64,000 nucleotides of DNA from Pseudomonas sp. ADAK18 (GCF_012935695.1 NZ_CP052859.1:3141001-3205000), one strand, 5' to 3'; counted from the stretch's first letter, positions 37,888 through 46,239 are shown. The notes: generated by a model from the letters alone, not told the origin. A program made the numbers and translations.

Positions 37888-38981
37888 CCGTGGATTACCG
37901 CCCCGTCACAGTCGCGCCTTCTTCGGGGATTGCCCGTCAGGTCAAGGCGCTGGAGCAAGCGCTGCATGAGCGCGACAACACCGAAGTGGTGCTGTTCAGC
38001 GAAGCACCGTTGGCTCACCCCCAACGTGAGACGGCGCTATGCCCGCCCTGGGCCAGTCCTTTGGACGGCTTGCAACGGCCTCAGGTGCGACTGCGCTTCG
38101 AACGCAAATTCCTGCCGCGAGCACTCCGCGAGCAGCGTATCGACCTGTACATCGCCACCGCTAACATGGGGTTGCCCCTGGGTCATAAACCCGCGGGTAC
38201 CCGTTATGTGCTGGTACTGCATGACCTGTTTCAACTGACACAGCGCAACTTCCATCGCTCGAAACTCAAGGCCTTGGCCTATCGCCTGATCGATGGAGTA
38301 TCAATCGCCTGGTCAGTGTGGCGAGCTGATCGGGTGTGGTGCCCGTCGCAGTTTTCCTGCAACGAAGCGACGCGGCTATTTCCCTGGGCCCGCGCCAAGT
38401 TCCGTGTGCTGTACAACCTTGTCCCAGCGTTCAGTGAGACGTCTGAGACGCTGCCCGACGGTTTGCCAACGCGCTATTGGCTGGTGGTGGGTACACGGGA
38501 GCCACGCAAGAACATGGAGCTCTTCCTCACACAGTGGCAAGCCAGCCGTGCCAGGGACCCGAGCGTACCGGACCTGATACTGGTGGGCCACGCCAGCGAT
38601 GTGCCTGACACACTTGGTGGCTTGGCTGGCCTGCATTGGCGCAGCGGCTTGTCTGATGGCCAACTACAGGCGCTCTACCGTCACGCCGCCTGCCTGTGGC
38701 AGCCTTCGTATGCCGAGGGCTTCGGTCTGCCAGTGGTGGAAGCGCTAAGTGTCGGCACGCCGGTGGCGGTCGCCAGGGGTTCGGCCCTGGACGAAGTCGC
38801 ACCGCCTGACGCTGCGCGTTTTGATCCACACAATGGTGCACAATTGCAGGCCCTCATGTTGTCTCTGGCCAAACCTGTGGGCACCCTCGACCCCGAACCG
38901 CGACGCACATGGGCCAGGCAGTTTGCCGAACCGGCTTATCGCCTGAATCTGGACACTTTGCTCAAGGAATTGACCCCCTGA
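37878..38981 (+). CDS. Glycosyltransferase, GT4 family (mannosyltransferase-like)
   Basis: A 367-residue GT-B glycosyltransferase. The N-terminal domain opens RVAVDYRPVTVAPSSGIARQVKALEQAL. The linker region has WLVVGTREPRKNMELFLTQW. The retaining GT4 signature is SYAEGFGLPVVEALSVGTPVAVARGSALDEVAPP, with the first Glu of the E-x7-E motif intact. Such sequences are often annotated as mannosyltransferases, which would agree with GDP-mannose synthesis in the operon; that is inference. The gene overlaps the preceding one by 10 bp and the next by one base (TGATG). Confidence 0.9.
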   Translation: MRVAVDYRPVTVAPSSGIARQVKALEQALHERDNTEVVLFSEAPLAHPQRETALCPPWASPLDGLQRPQVRLRFERKFLPRALREQRIDLYIATANMGLPLGHKPAGTRYVLVLHDLFQLTQRNFHRSKLKALAYRLIDGVSIAWSVWRADRVWCPSQFSCNEATRLFPWARAKFRVLYNLVPAFSETSETLPDGLPTRYWLVVGTREPRKNMELFLTQWQASRARDPSVPDLILVGHASDVPDTLGGLAGLHWRSGLSDGQLQALYRHAACLWQPSYAEGFGLPVVEALSVGTPVAVARGSALDEVAPPDAARFDPHNGAQLQALMLSLAKPVGTLDPEPRRTWARQFAEPAYRLNLDTLLKELTP

Positions 38982-40378
38982 TGCTGCCAGGAAAACTCAT
39001 CAGTCTGATTCTGGGCCTGGTCTTCGGCGCATTGCTGCTGGCACTGCCGCCGATAAAGGTCTTGATGGTCGTGGTTGGCCTCGGCGTGGCGTTGACGCTG
39101 ATCCGCAAGCCGTTGTGGGGTTTGCTGATTTTTGCGGTATTTGCCACCAGCATTCCCTACACCACCCTGGAGCTGGGGGTCCGTACCACCATCAGCGAGG
39201 CGGTGCTGGGGCTGACCTGGGTCGGCGTGTTCTGGCAATCGTTCATCGGCAAGACCCGCGGATTTCTGCTGTGGCGCCCCACCGAACGCGCCCTGGCGTG
39301 GTTGATGCTGTTCAGCACGATTCCGTTTATCTGGGGCATGATCATCATCCACGCCGAGGGCAGCGGGCCAGTCAACTGGGTGCGCTGGCTGATGAACCTG
39401 TCACTGTTGTTTATCGTGCCACTGCTGCTGCGCACCGATGCCGACCGCGACAAGGTGGTGGTCGCCCTGCTGCTGGGCAACCTGGCGATGCTGCTGTTGT
39501 CGATCTTTATGTTCCTCAAGACGCGCAACGCGATGTCGATGATCCAGATTCTCACTGACCTCAAGTACGCCCACCCAGAGGCAGTGAAAGATATCTTCTC
39601 GGCCAACTACCAGCGGATGGCATCGCCATGGGTTCACCCGAACCTGACGGGGGGCGTGCTGGTGCTGTTTATCCCGTTGGCGCTGTTCTATGGCTGGACC
39701 CGCGCCGGTTGGCGTCGGGCGCTGGGTCTTGCGGTAGCCGTGCTGGGCTGCGCCGGTCTGCTGCTGAGTATTTCCCGTGGGGCGATTGTCGCGCTGGTGC
39801 TGATTCTGTTCTGGCTCACCTACAAACGCGTCCCTCACAGCGGGCGAATCATAAGTATCGGTGTGGCCTTTGTGGTGGCGCTGGTGCTGTTTTACCCGCC
39901 GCTGCAAGAGCGTTTGCTGACCATGTTCTCAGCGAGCAACGCCAGTACCGAAGTCCGCTTTGACGAATACGCCAAATTCCCCGAAGTGATGGCGCGCTAC
40001 CCCTTGGGTATCGGTTTCAAGGTAGACCCACCGGTACCGGGAACGGGCCTGCTGGGTATTTCCAACCTGTGGTTGAACTTCATTTACAAGATCGGTATTC
40101 CAGGCCTGCTGCTGTTTATCACCGTCACTGTATTGTGGTGGCGCGAAGTGCGGCCACACGGCCCTGTGCGCAAGGTCACCGCAGAAAATGCACTGTGGCT
40201 GGGTTGCGTATGCGGCGTGTTGGCAGCGCTGCTGACCGGGATATTCGACCACTACTTCAGTTTCACCTTTGTACTGATCGCACTGTTTTGGCTGTTGATG
40301 GGCATCAGCCTGCAACAAGTTCGCCTGCGCCCCACCCTAACCGCCGACGTTTCAGCGCCCAAGGATAACCAACCATGA
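38981..40378 (+). CDS. Wzy/O-antigen-ligase-like polysaccharide polymerase
   Basis: A 465-residue polytopic inner-membrane protein with about eleven to twelve hydrophobic segments. A large periplasmic loop contains NYQRMASPWVHPNLTGGVLVLFIPLAL, and LLLSISRGAIVALVLILFWLTYKR follows. The S-x-SRGA motif and the paired-arginine segments are typical of the Wzy_C (PF04932) superfamily, which joins repeat units at the periplasmic face. ATG at 38981 overlaps the preceding stop. Because the operon also has a flippase and a co-polymerase, a polymerase role is likelier than a lipid-A ligase role. Confidence 0.88.
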   Translation: MLPGKLISLILGLVFGALLLALPPIKVLMVVVGLGVALTLIRKPLWGLLIFAVFATSIPYTTLELGVRTTISEAVLGLTWVGVFWQSFIGKTRGFLLWRPTERALAWLMLFSTIPFIWGMIIIHAEGSGPVNWVRWLMNLSLLFIVPLLLRTDADRDKVVVALLLGNLAMLLLSIFMFLKTRNAMSMIQILTDLKYAHPEAVKDIFSANYQRMASPWVHPNLTGGVLVLFIPLALFYGWTRAGWRRALGLAVAVLGCAGLLLSISRGAIVALVLILFWLTYKRVPHSGRIISIGVAFVVALVLFYPPLQERLLTMFSASNASTEVRFDEYAKFPEVMARYPLGIGFKVDPPVPGTGLLGISNLWLNFIYKIGIPGLLLFITVTVLWWREVRPHGPVRKVTAENALWLGCVCGVLAALLTGIFDHYFSFTFVLIALFWLLMGISLQQVRLRPTLTADVSAPKDNQP

Positions 40379-41196
40379 AACACCGGATTCTGCACTCCAC
40401 TGATCTGCCCGACAGACTGTCCAGCTTGGCCAACGAAATGGGTGTAAGCCTGGACGACTTGCAACAGGCCCTGGCTTGGAGCCTGGCCAACGACGTGATT
40501 TTCGAAGATGGCGCAGGCGAGGGAAAACGCTTCTGGATAAGCTCCATCGACATCGAAAAGCGCATCGAACAACCCGTGGCACGCAGGTTGTACCATCGTT
40601 TGAAGCAGGATATTCCGTCAGACCTGGTTCCGATGTATGGCAAAAACTGGATCACCATCAAGGACCGTTGGCGCAATGCCTGGGATATGGCCTACAACAT
40701 CGTGATCAACAAGATCCCCAGCCATCATGTGCGCCTGGCCTGGTTGCGTCTGGGCGGCGCAAAAATCGGCAAAGGCTCAAGCCTTTGGCGCAATACCGAA
40801 GTACTGGGTATGCATAACCTGATCATCGGCGAAGATTCAGTGGTCGGCTGGCACTGCGTGGTGGATGCCCGCGCCGGCCTGGTGATCGGCGACCATGTGG
40901 CGATTGCTTCCCATGTGTTGATCATCGCCGGCAGCCATGACTTGCAGGCACCGGAGTTCTGGTCGATTTCCGGGCCGATTTACATTGAGGATTATGTGTG
41001 GATCGGCACTCGTGCGCTGATTGGCTTCGGCACACGGCTAGGACACGGCTCGGTGGTCACGGCCAATACGGTGATCGGCAAAAACGTCGCCCCTTACAAA
41101 ATTGTTGGCGGTAGTGGTGCCAAAATCATGGGCGAGCGTACTCACGACCTGACTTACAAGGTGGGTGGCAAAGGCCTGTTCACCCTGTTTCATTAA
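40375..41196 (+). CDS. Left-handed beta-helix acyltransferase (WcaF/CysE-like)
   Basis: A 273-residue acyltransferase. The N-terminal 130 residues are helical and unassigned. From about residue 130 there are hexapeptide repeats (AKIGKGSSLWRNTEVLGMHNLIIGEDSVVGWHCVVDARAGLVIGDHVAIASHVLIIAGSHD, then YVWIGTRALIGFGTRLGHGSVVTANTVIGKNVAPYKIVGGSGAKIMG). The GSHD histidine corresponds to the catalytic base of this family. It probably acetylates a sugar in the repeat unit. It overlaps the polymerase gene by 4 bp (ATGA) and the flippase gene by one base. Confidence 0.9.
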   Translation: MKHRILHSTDLPDRLSSLANEMGVSLDDLQQALAWSLANDVIFEDGAGEGKRFWISSIDIEKRIEQPVARRLYHRLKQDIPSDLVPMYGKNWITIKDRWRNAWDMAYNIVINKIPSHHVRLAWLRLGGAKIGKGSSLWRNTEVLGMHNLIIGEDSVVGWHCVVDARAGLVIGDHVAIASHVLIIAGSHDLQAPEFWSISGPIYIEDYVWIGTRALIGFGTRLGHGSVVTANTVIGKNVAPYKIVGGSGAKIMGERTHDLTYKVGGKGLFTLFH

Positions 41197-42602
41197 TGTT
41201 TGGCAGCACGCTGTGGCTGACCGTGGCGACGCTCGCCGGGCTGGTGGCCGGCTTTGCCCGCGAATGGCTGCTGGTGGCGGCGTGGGGCGCGGGCAGCCGC
41301 AGCGATGGGTTTCTGGTCGCCGTGTTTCTGCCCGAAGCCCTGCGCATGACCCTGGCCGCGGGCCTGCTCGCGGCCGCTGCCCTGCCCCTCTATCAACAAC
41401 GCGACCCACAACGCCAACAGGCGTGGTTGGCCAGCCTGTCGCCGCGCCTGCTTGGCGTGGGGCTGGCGCTCTATGCGCTGCTGGCCTTGGGCGCGCCGCT
41501 GTGGGTGCGGCTGATCGGGCCGGGGCTGGATGCCGCCGCCCAGGCCCAGGCCACTGAAAACCTGCGCTGGCTCGCCGCGTGTGCGCCGGGGTTGGTGATG
41601 CACGGCTTGTTCAGTATTCCGTTGCAGGCTCGCCAGCGCTTTGTGCTACCGGGATTAGGTTCGCTGTTGTTCAACCTGCCGCCGGTGCTGTACCTGTTTA
41701 TTCGTGGGACCTCCAGCGACAGCGCCGAACTGGCGATGAGCTTCTTTGCCGGCAGCGTGCTGATGTGCTTGCCGCTGCTGGTGCCGGTCTGGTCTTTCGG
41801 CTGGCGCCCCTGGCAGGTCAAGGGCGACGCACTGGCCGGGCGCGAATTGCTCGCACGCATCGGTCCGTTATTGGCCAGTAACGTCGCCAGCCAGGGCCTG
41901 GCGTTGCTCGAACGGCTGATTGCCAGTTACCTGGGAGAAGGTGCCGTCACCTGGGTCAACCTGGCACGCAAACTGATCAATTTGCCGTTGATTGCGCTGA
42001 TGAGCCTCAACCAGGTTTTGTTGGGCTTGATGAGTGGCGAACAAGGTCAACAACGCCTGGCCCTGCTGCGCCGAGGCCTGGACGCCGCTACCTTGCTGAG
42101 CCTGCCGGCGGCCCTCGGCCTGATCGGCGCCAGCCCGGTATTGATTCATCTGTTGATGCCAGCGCAAAGTGCCGACGGCCCCTTGCCCGCCCTCCTCGGT
42201 TGGTTCGCCACACCGTTGGTATTTGGGGCCTGGAACGCCATGCTCGCGCGTTACGCCTACGCCAGCGGTGATACACGCCTGCCCCTGCGGTGCGAGCTGC
42301 TGGGCAGCGTGATCAACGCCGCGCTGTTGGTGCTGTTGCCATTCTTCCTCGGCCTGCCGGGTATCGCCTTGGCAGCGTTGGGCGGGGTCATCGTCACCAA
42401 CCTGCTGCTGATGCAGCGCCAGCAATTGCTTGGACAACTCGGCTGGCCGTTGCAATGGGGGCTGAGCGTGGTATTGCTGGGCTTCGCGGCGCTGGTGCTG
42501 CACCCGCTGCACAGCGATGGTTGGCAACTGGGCTTGAGCAGCTTGGCCGGGGCGCTGGTGTTGGGGGGCTTGGGGTGGTGGTTGAAACCGTGGAAACAGT
42601 GA
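41196..42602 (+). CDS. MurJ/MviN-like lipid-linked oligosaccharide flippase
   Basis: A 468-residue MOP-superfamily transporter with about twelve to thirteen membrane helices. The opening TLWLTVATLAGLVAGFAREWLLVAAWGAGSRSDGFLVAVFLPEALRM matches the MurJ/MviN subfamily, including the AFLVA-like SDGFLVAV motif. It should flip the undecaprenyl-linked repeat unit to the periplasm. It is the last gene of the operon, beginning inside the acyltransferase stop (TAATG). As the operon has one flippase, one polymerase and one co-polymerase, the pathway is Wzx/Wzy-dependent. Confidence 0.88.
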   Translation: MFGSTLWLTVATLAGLVAGFAREWLLVAAWGAGSRSDGFLVAVFLPEALRMTLAAGLLAAAALPLYQQRDPQRQQAWLASLSPRLLGVGLALYALLALGAPLWVRLIGPGLDAAAQAQATENLRWLAACAPGLVMHGLFSIPLQARQRFVLPGLGSLLFNLPPVLYLFIRGTSSDSAELAMSFFAGSVLMCLPLLVPVWSFGWRPWQVKGDALAGRELLARIGPLLASNVASQGLALLERLIASYLGEGAVTWVNLARKLINLPLIALMSLNQVLLGLMSGEQGQQRLALLRRGLDAATLLSLPAALGLIGASPVLIHLLMPAQSADGPLPALLGWFATPLVFGAWNAMLARYAYASGDTRLPLRCELLGSVINAALLVLLPFFLGLPGIALAALGGVIVTNLLLMQRQQLLGQLGWPLQWGLSVVLLGFAALVLHPLHSDGWQLGLSSLAGALVLGGLGWWLKPWKQ

Positions 42603-42609
42603 GGCTTGC

Positions 42610-42638
42610 CACCACCGCCGAACACCTCGGCAGTGGTG
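42610..42638. terminator. Hairpin at the end of the exopolysaccharide operon
   Basis: CACCAC at 42610-42615 pairs with GTGGTG at 42633-42638, and inner GCCG pairs with CGGC, with one mismatch and a 7-base loop. It starts 7 bp after the flippase stop and precedes the stop of the convergent gene, so it could end transcription from both sides. No U-tract is present. Confidence 0.45.
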
Positions 42639-42683
42639 ACAGATAGCGCTTTAGAAGTGGTCCTTGACGCGTGTCATCAGTGC

Positions 42684-43262
42684 TCAATCATCCAGCTGTT
42701 GAGGCGCTGCCGATTTGCTTGCCTTGCCTGCCTTGGCACCCGCCTTGCCGGCTGGGGGCGCAGCGGGCTCTGCTACAGCCGGTGGAGCCAAGTCTTTCTC
42801 AGACTGGGGCATCTGGTCGACGGCGCTGAAGAAATCTGCCAGGTTGACGGTGTCCGGAGGCGTAGTCTTTTCGAGCTTTTTCTCGCCGTCCTTGCCAATC
42901 AAGATCACTTTGGTACCGCTGCCGGCTCCCAACTTGAGTGCGCGGATCAGTGCGTTGGTTTCAGGGGGGGCGAGTTTCTTGTTGTCCTTCGGGTCCTTGG
43001 CGATTTTCTCACCTTCGGCACCGATGCTCGTGAAGGATACGGTGTAGAGCACCATATTGCGGTCCTCGAAGGACTGCTTGTTGGCAGGCTCGTCCAAGGC
43101 TTTCCTGAGCGTGGCCAATGCAGGGTTACCGGAATCAAGCTCGACGACCACCAGCGGACGGGCTTTACCCACATCCTGCTTGAGCGGGTTGATATCATCG
43201 GCAGCCAACAGCGGCCCCGTAAAAGCCACCAAGGTAGCCAGGGTCAGCGACCGGATGAGCAT
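42684..43262 (-). CDS. Periplasmic DUF4174-like protein
   Basis: A 192-residue exported protein of unknown function. The ATG at 43262 has a strong GGAGGT 5 bp upstream and begins a clean signal peptide (LIRSLTLATLVAFTGPLLAADD). The mature part (RPLVVVELDSGNPALATLRKAL, NMVLYTVSF, KVILIGKDGEKKLEKT) looks like the small thioredoxin-fold-like DUF4174 domain, with a VILIGKDG strand near the end. The C-terminal 40 residues are Ala/Pro/Lys rich and probably disordered. No enzyme motif is visible. Family assignment is from memory and tentative. Confidence 0.72.
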   Translation of the reverse strand: MLIRSLTLATLVAFTGPLLAADDINPLKQDVGKARPLVVVELDSGNPALATLRKALDEPANKQSFEDRNMVLYTVSFTSIGAEGEKIAKDPKDNKKLAPPETNALIRALKLGAGSGTKVILIGKDGEKKLEKTTPPDTVNLADFFSAVDQMPQSEKDLAPPAVAEPAAPPAGKAGAKAGKASKSAAPQQLDD

Positions 43263-43393
43263 GCGCACCTCCTTTGAATTCCATGCAGGGTTCTTGAGTT
43301 TCATGTCTGCGACAGTCAAATTCAAGGATGATTCCTACGAAGCTTTCAGAAAGCGTAGGTCAGGATGCCCGCGACGCAAGGGGCTGGGGCACG

Positions 43394-44635
43394 TCAGAGT
43401 TCATTGTTTCTTTTGATTGCACAGGCCCAGGCGGCCAGTTTTGCGCAGGCTTCCATGGCGATCTGCTCGTCCGTTTTAGCCGCGAAGTGCCGCTCCACCG
43501 CATCACCGGCAATCAATCCTGCAATCAACGGAGTGCCCAAGGCGTCAGTCAGGTCCAACCACTCACCCCAATTGGGCGGGGCGTCGTACCAACGCAGGTA
43601 CCCGTCACCGGACGCCGGCCACCAGCGCCGCTCGAATTGCAGTACCACTTTTTCCAATCGACCCATCGTGAATGACTCAAGCGCCTGCCGATATGCCGCC
43701 GGCAGCGCGGGGGTGAAGCACAATTGTTTTAGCACGGGCACCGGCACGGTACAGATACAGGCATCGGCGGCGACCCCATTGATCTGAACGCCCTGCCCGT
43801 CCCAAGAGATCTGTTGTACCGGATGATTGAGGTGGATATTCAGACCATAGGCGGCATCATCCAGCAGTTGCCGATAGCCTTGGGGCAAAAACTGATCTCC
43901 ATGGCCGACGCCTTCCTCGTCCAGCACTTGGGCTGACAACTGCGTCAAGGGTAGACCGGCTTCGAGGATCAGATTGGCGTCGACGGCAAAGGCGGCGGCG
44001 CGGCGATTGGCTGTGGTCAGGTTGCCCAGGTAGCGTTCAATGCTCAGCGCCAGCGGTTGACTCCGATCAATGGACTGCCTGAGTTGTTCATAGGCCAAGT
44101 TGATGTCCGGTAACGGGCCATCCCAGGCAGCCGCCAGAGGCTGGGAAAAATCCGTCGTTCGCCGTTGCAGGTTCAACTGCTCAGCTCGGCGCGCCAGAGG
44201 GTTACGCTCATACTGCTGCAACCAGGCGGCCCCCACGTCCACGGCATGGCCACCCAGGGCGGCGGTGTGCACCCGACCGCCGATGCGGTCCCGCGCCTCA
44301 AGCACCTGAACGTCCAGCCCCAGGGCCTGCAACGTGCTGGCGGCTGCCAGCCCGGCGAATCCCGCGCCAATGACGATGACTTTCCTCGCAGAGGTATCGG
44401 TCACTGCCGCTGCTGCGCGCAAGCCACTGTCCCAGGCGCTGTGGGTCATGGCCGAGTGGTCGTGGTTGAACGCCTCACCCGCGAGGAACAGGCGGCCATC
44501 AACAGGTGTCGAGAGCAAGCGGCGAAGGGCAATATCGCCACCGGGCAATAGCGCGCTATAGGCGCCCTGACTATAAGAGTCGTCGCACCAATGAGTAACA
44601 TGCCAGGCAACAGGCGGTGAAATTTCCAGGGTCAT
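43394..44635 (-). CDS. Flavin amine oxidase with circularly permuted domain order
   Basis: A 413-residue FAD oxidoreductase of the monoamine-oxidase superfamily, with its parts in an unusual order. Residues 10-78 (HVTHWCDDSYSQGAYS, RLFLAGEAFNHDHSAMTH) correspond to the extreme C-terminus of normal amine oxidases, including the GEA FAD-binding motif. Only at 86-124 does the dinucleotide fold appear (VIVIGAGFAGLAAAS, EARDRIGGRVHT), which is normally N-terminal. The protein ends at the place (DEQIAMEACAKLAAWA) where the canonical enzyme would enter the VTRW segment. All parts occur once. The start is the ATG overlapping the GST stop (ATGA); a longer frame to 44662 exists. Substrate unknown. Confidence 0.88.
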   Translation of the reverse strand: MTLEISPPVAWHVTHWCDDSYSQGAYSALLPGGDIALRRLLSTPVDGRLFLAGEAFNHDHSAMTHSAWDSGLRAAAAVTDTSARKVIVIGAGFAGLAAASTLQALGLDVQVLEARDRIGGRVHTAALGGHAVDVGAAWLQQYERNPLARRAEQLNLQRRTTDFSQPLAAAWDGPLPDINLAYEQLRQSIDRSQPLALSIERYLGNLTTANRRAAAFAVDANLILEAGLPLTQLSAQVLDEEGVGHGDQFLPQGYRQLLDDAAYGLNIHLNHPVQQISWDGQGVQINGVAADACICTVPVPVLKQLCFTPALPAAYRQALESFTMGRLEKVVLQFERRWWPASGDGYLRWYDAPPNWGEWLDLTDALGTPLIAGLIAGDAVERHFAAKTDEQIAMEACAKLAAWACAIKRNNEL

Positions 44636-45264
44636 TTCATCACCCTCTGTGACCAATGCCACGCAAACACTGGCGCCACACTCGGTTCAGCATCCACTCG
44701 CGCCAAAGTCCGGGCAAATTCGGATCGTGATTGTTGCAACGCATCCCGACCATCCGCCCAGCGAGAAACGGCCGCCGCCATGATTCCCAAGGCGTTCGGG
44801 TCGCCTGATGCGCTGAATAGTTGCTCGGCAAACTGATCGGCAAATATCTCCCAGGCCACGTGCAGGCGCCGACGAGCTCCGCTGACCAACTGCACTTGCA
44901 GCCCGTTGTCATCAACGTCCAGCCAACGTTGCGGATAGTCGATGATGCCAATTGCCGAGTAACAGTTGGCGGCGATATACACCAGCCCGCGAATGACTTG
45001 GGCGGGGTCTGCGGGCAATAGGCTTGAGGCGGGAAACGTCAGGCCGAGGTGAATCAATATCGCGGCGCTTTCCGTCAGCACACTGCCATCGGGCAATTGC
45101 AGGGTGGGAACCTGCTTGAGCGGATTGATCCTGGCCAGAGCCTCGCTGCCTTCCGTGTCTTCCCAGGAACTGGCATCAACCTGCCGCCACGCTACGCCGC
45201 AGCGTTGCAGGGCGATTTCGATCATGCACGAGCCGGTGCCTCGGATTCCGTAGAGGGTGTACAC
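44632..45264 (-). CDS. Glutathione S-transferase family protein
   Basis: A 210-residue GST. The thioredoxin-fold N-terminus YTLYGIRGTGSCMIEIALQRCGVAWRQVD leads to the glutathione gamma-glutamyl site NPLKQVPTLQLPDGSVLTESAAILIHL, in which ES follows the cis-proline. An all-helical C-terminal domain comes next. GTG at 45264 is used because GGAGG lies 8-9 bp upstream. The stop overlaps the start of the permuted amine oxidase, so the two are co-translated, suggesting a joint role that the sequence does not reveal. Confidence 0.88.
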   Translation of the reverse strand: MYTLYGIRGTGSCMIEIALQRCGVAWRQVDASSWEDTEGSEALARINPLKQVPTLQLPDGSVLTESAAILIHLGLTFPASSLLPADPAQVIRGLVYIAANCYSAIGIIDYPQRWLDVDDNGLQVQLVSGARRRLHVAWEIFADQFAEQLFSASGDPNALGIMAAAVSRWADGRDALQQSRSEFARTLARVDAEPSVAPVFAWHWSQRVMK

Positions 45265-45334
45265 GCTATTGAGCCTCCTGGCAGGTAGTCGAGGTGTTAG
45301 GCTAGGACGTTCAATCGCTTAACGGAAGCCCAAC

Positions 45335-45586
45335 ATGCACAGCAAACAAGTGACCATCGAAGACTGGGACGGCGACGGTGCCATCCGCCTGCCGGATGAA
45401 GCCTTGCAGGAGCTTGGGCTGGACGTGGGCGATACGCTGTATATCGTCGAGACCTATATCGGTACGCAGAAGAGCTTTGTGCTGTCGACTACGCCGAAAA
45501 TAGCGGACCGGATGGATGAGTTGGTAGAAGAGCTGACTGTGGCGAGGGAGCTTGCTCCCGTTGGGTCGCGGAGCGGCCCCCTTTAA
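45335..45586 (+). CDS. AbrB/MazE-like small protein with REP-encoded tail
   Basis: An 83-residue protein. The first 50 residues (QVTIEDWDGDGAIRLPDEALQELGLDVGDTLYIVETY) look like a swapped-hairpin AbrB/SpoVT/MazE DNA-binding domain (AIRLP, LGLDVGDTL). From about residue 68 the sequence TVARELAPVGSRSGPL is translated from the left arm of a REPIN (45538 onwards), which supplies the stop. The ancestral protein probably ended near DELVEELT. There is no toxin gene beside it, so an antitoxin role is not supported. It may be a stand-alone regulator. Confidence 0.72.
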   Translation: MHSKQVTIEDWDGDGAIRLPDEALQELGLDVGDTLYIVETYIGTQKSFVLSTTPKIADRMDELVEELTVARELAPVGSRSGPL

Positions 45587-45670
45587 GGTCGCCGCTCTGT
45601 TGCAAAAAGGTCTGAGGCTCAGGTTTCAGGGCTGCTACGCAGCCCAACGGGGACAAGCCCCCTCGCCACA
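45538..45670. repeat. REPIN (two inverted REP sequences)
   Basis: Left arm 45538-45579 starts TGTGGCGAGGGAGCTTG and reaches GGCCC. The right arm 45629-45670 is its inverse complement, with TGTGGCGAGGGGGCTTG on the minus strand. The arms are about 42 bp, nearly identical, and separated by about 49 bp. This is the mobile doublet form described for P. fluorescens and propagated by a RAYT transposase encoded elsewhere. Each arm can itself form a hairpin. The element lies inside the 3' coding ends of the AbrB-like gene and the GNAT gene. Confidence 0.92.
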
Positions 45671-46239
45671 AGTTTTGCCTGCAGCATTGCCTTCACCTGC
45701 GGCCATTCCGAATCGATGATGCTGAAGCGCACCGAGTTGCGCTTGCGGCCATCGGGCATGATCCGCTCATGGCGGACGATGCCTTCCTGGGTAGCGCCAA
45801 TCCGTAGAATCGCCGCCCGGGATTTTTCATTCAGTTCGTCGGTGGTGAACTGCACCCGCACGCACTCCATCACCTCGAAGGCGTAGGTCAGCAACAGGAG
45901 CTTGGCTTCAGTGTTGATCGCGGATTTCTGCGTCGATTCGCTGAGCCAGGTGTGACCAATCTCCAGCTTGCGGTTGACCCGATCGACCTTCCAGAAGCGT
46001 GTGCTGCCCACCACTTGGCCCGTGTCGCGACGCACGATGGTGAACGGCATCACCGTGCCCGCATCGCGCCCGGCCAAGGCGACATCGATGTACTGTTCAA
46101 CGGTATCGGGACCGGGGACGTTGGTCACCTTGAGGTTCCACAATTGCCCATCGGCGGCGGCGCATAGCAAGGCCGCCGAGTGTTCCCGTTGCAGGGGCTG
46201 GAGTTCGACCGTGGTGCCGGTCAGCGTGATGTCGGTCAT
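45619..46239 (-). CDS. GNAT acetyltransferase (RimJ/RimL-like) with REP-encoded tail
   Basis: A 206-residue GNAT-fold N-acetyltransferase of the RimJ/RimL subgroup. It begins ITLTGTTVELQPLQREHSAALLCAA. The acetyl-CoA region comprises VVGSTRFWKVDRVNRKLEIGHTWL, then QKSAINTEAKLLLLTYAFEVMECVRVQFTTDELNEKSRAAILRIGATQEGI and FSIIDSEWPQVKAML. The last 17 residues (LVARGLVPVGLRSSPET) are read from the right arm of the REPIN. The catalytic core is complete without them. Substrate unknown. Confidence 0.9.
   Translation of the reverse strand: MTDITLTGTTVELQPLQREHSAALLCAAADGQLWNLKVTNVPGPDTVEQYIDVALAGRDAGTVMPFTIVRRDTGQVVGSTRFWKVDRVNRKLEIGHTWLSESTQKSAINTEAKLLLLTYAFEVMECVRVQFTTDELNEKSRAAILRIGATQEGIVRHERIMPDGRKRNSVRFSIIDSEWPQVKAMLQAKLVARGLVPVGLRSSPET

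Noticed and set aside
43335..43361. CCTAC/GCTTT hairpin between the amine oxidase and the DUF4174-like gene
   Set aside because: The stem has an asymmetric bulge and no U-tract on either strand, so I do not call it a terminator.
45335..45586. AbrB-like protein as the antitoxin of a toxin-antitoxin pair
   Set aside because: No toxin-sized gene lies beside it; the next gene is a GNAT enzyme of RimJ/RimL type on the opposite strand, whose length and start do not match a TA toxin.
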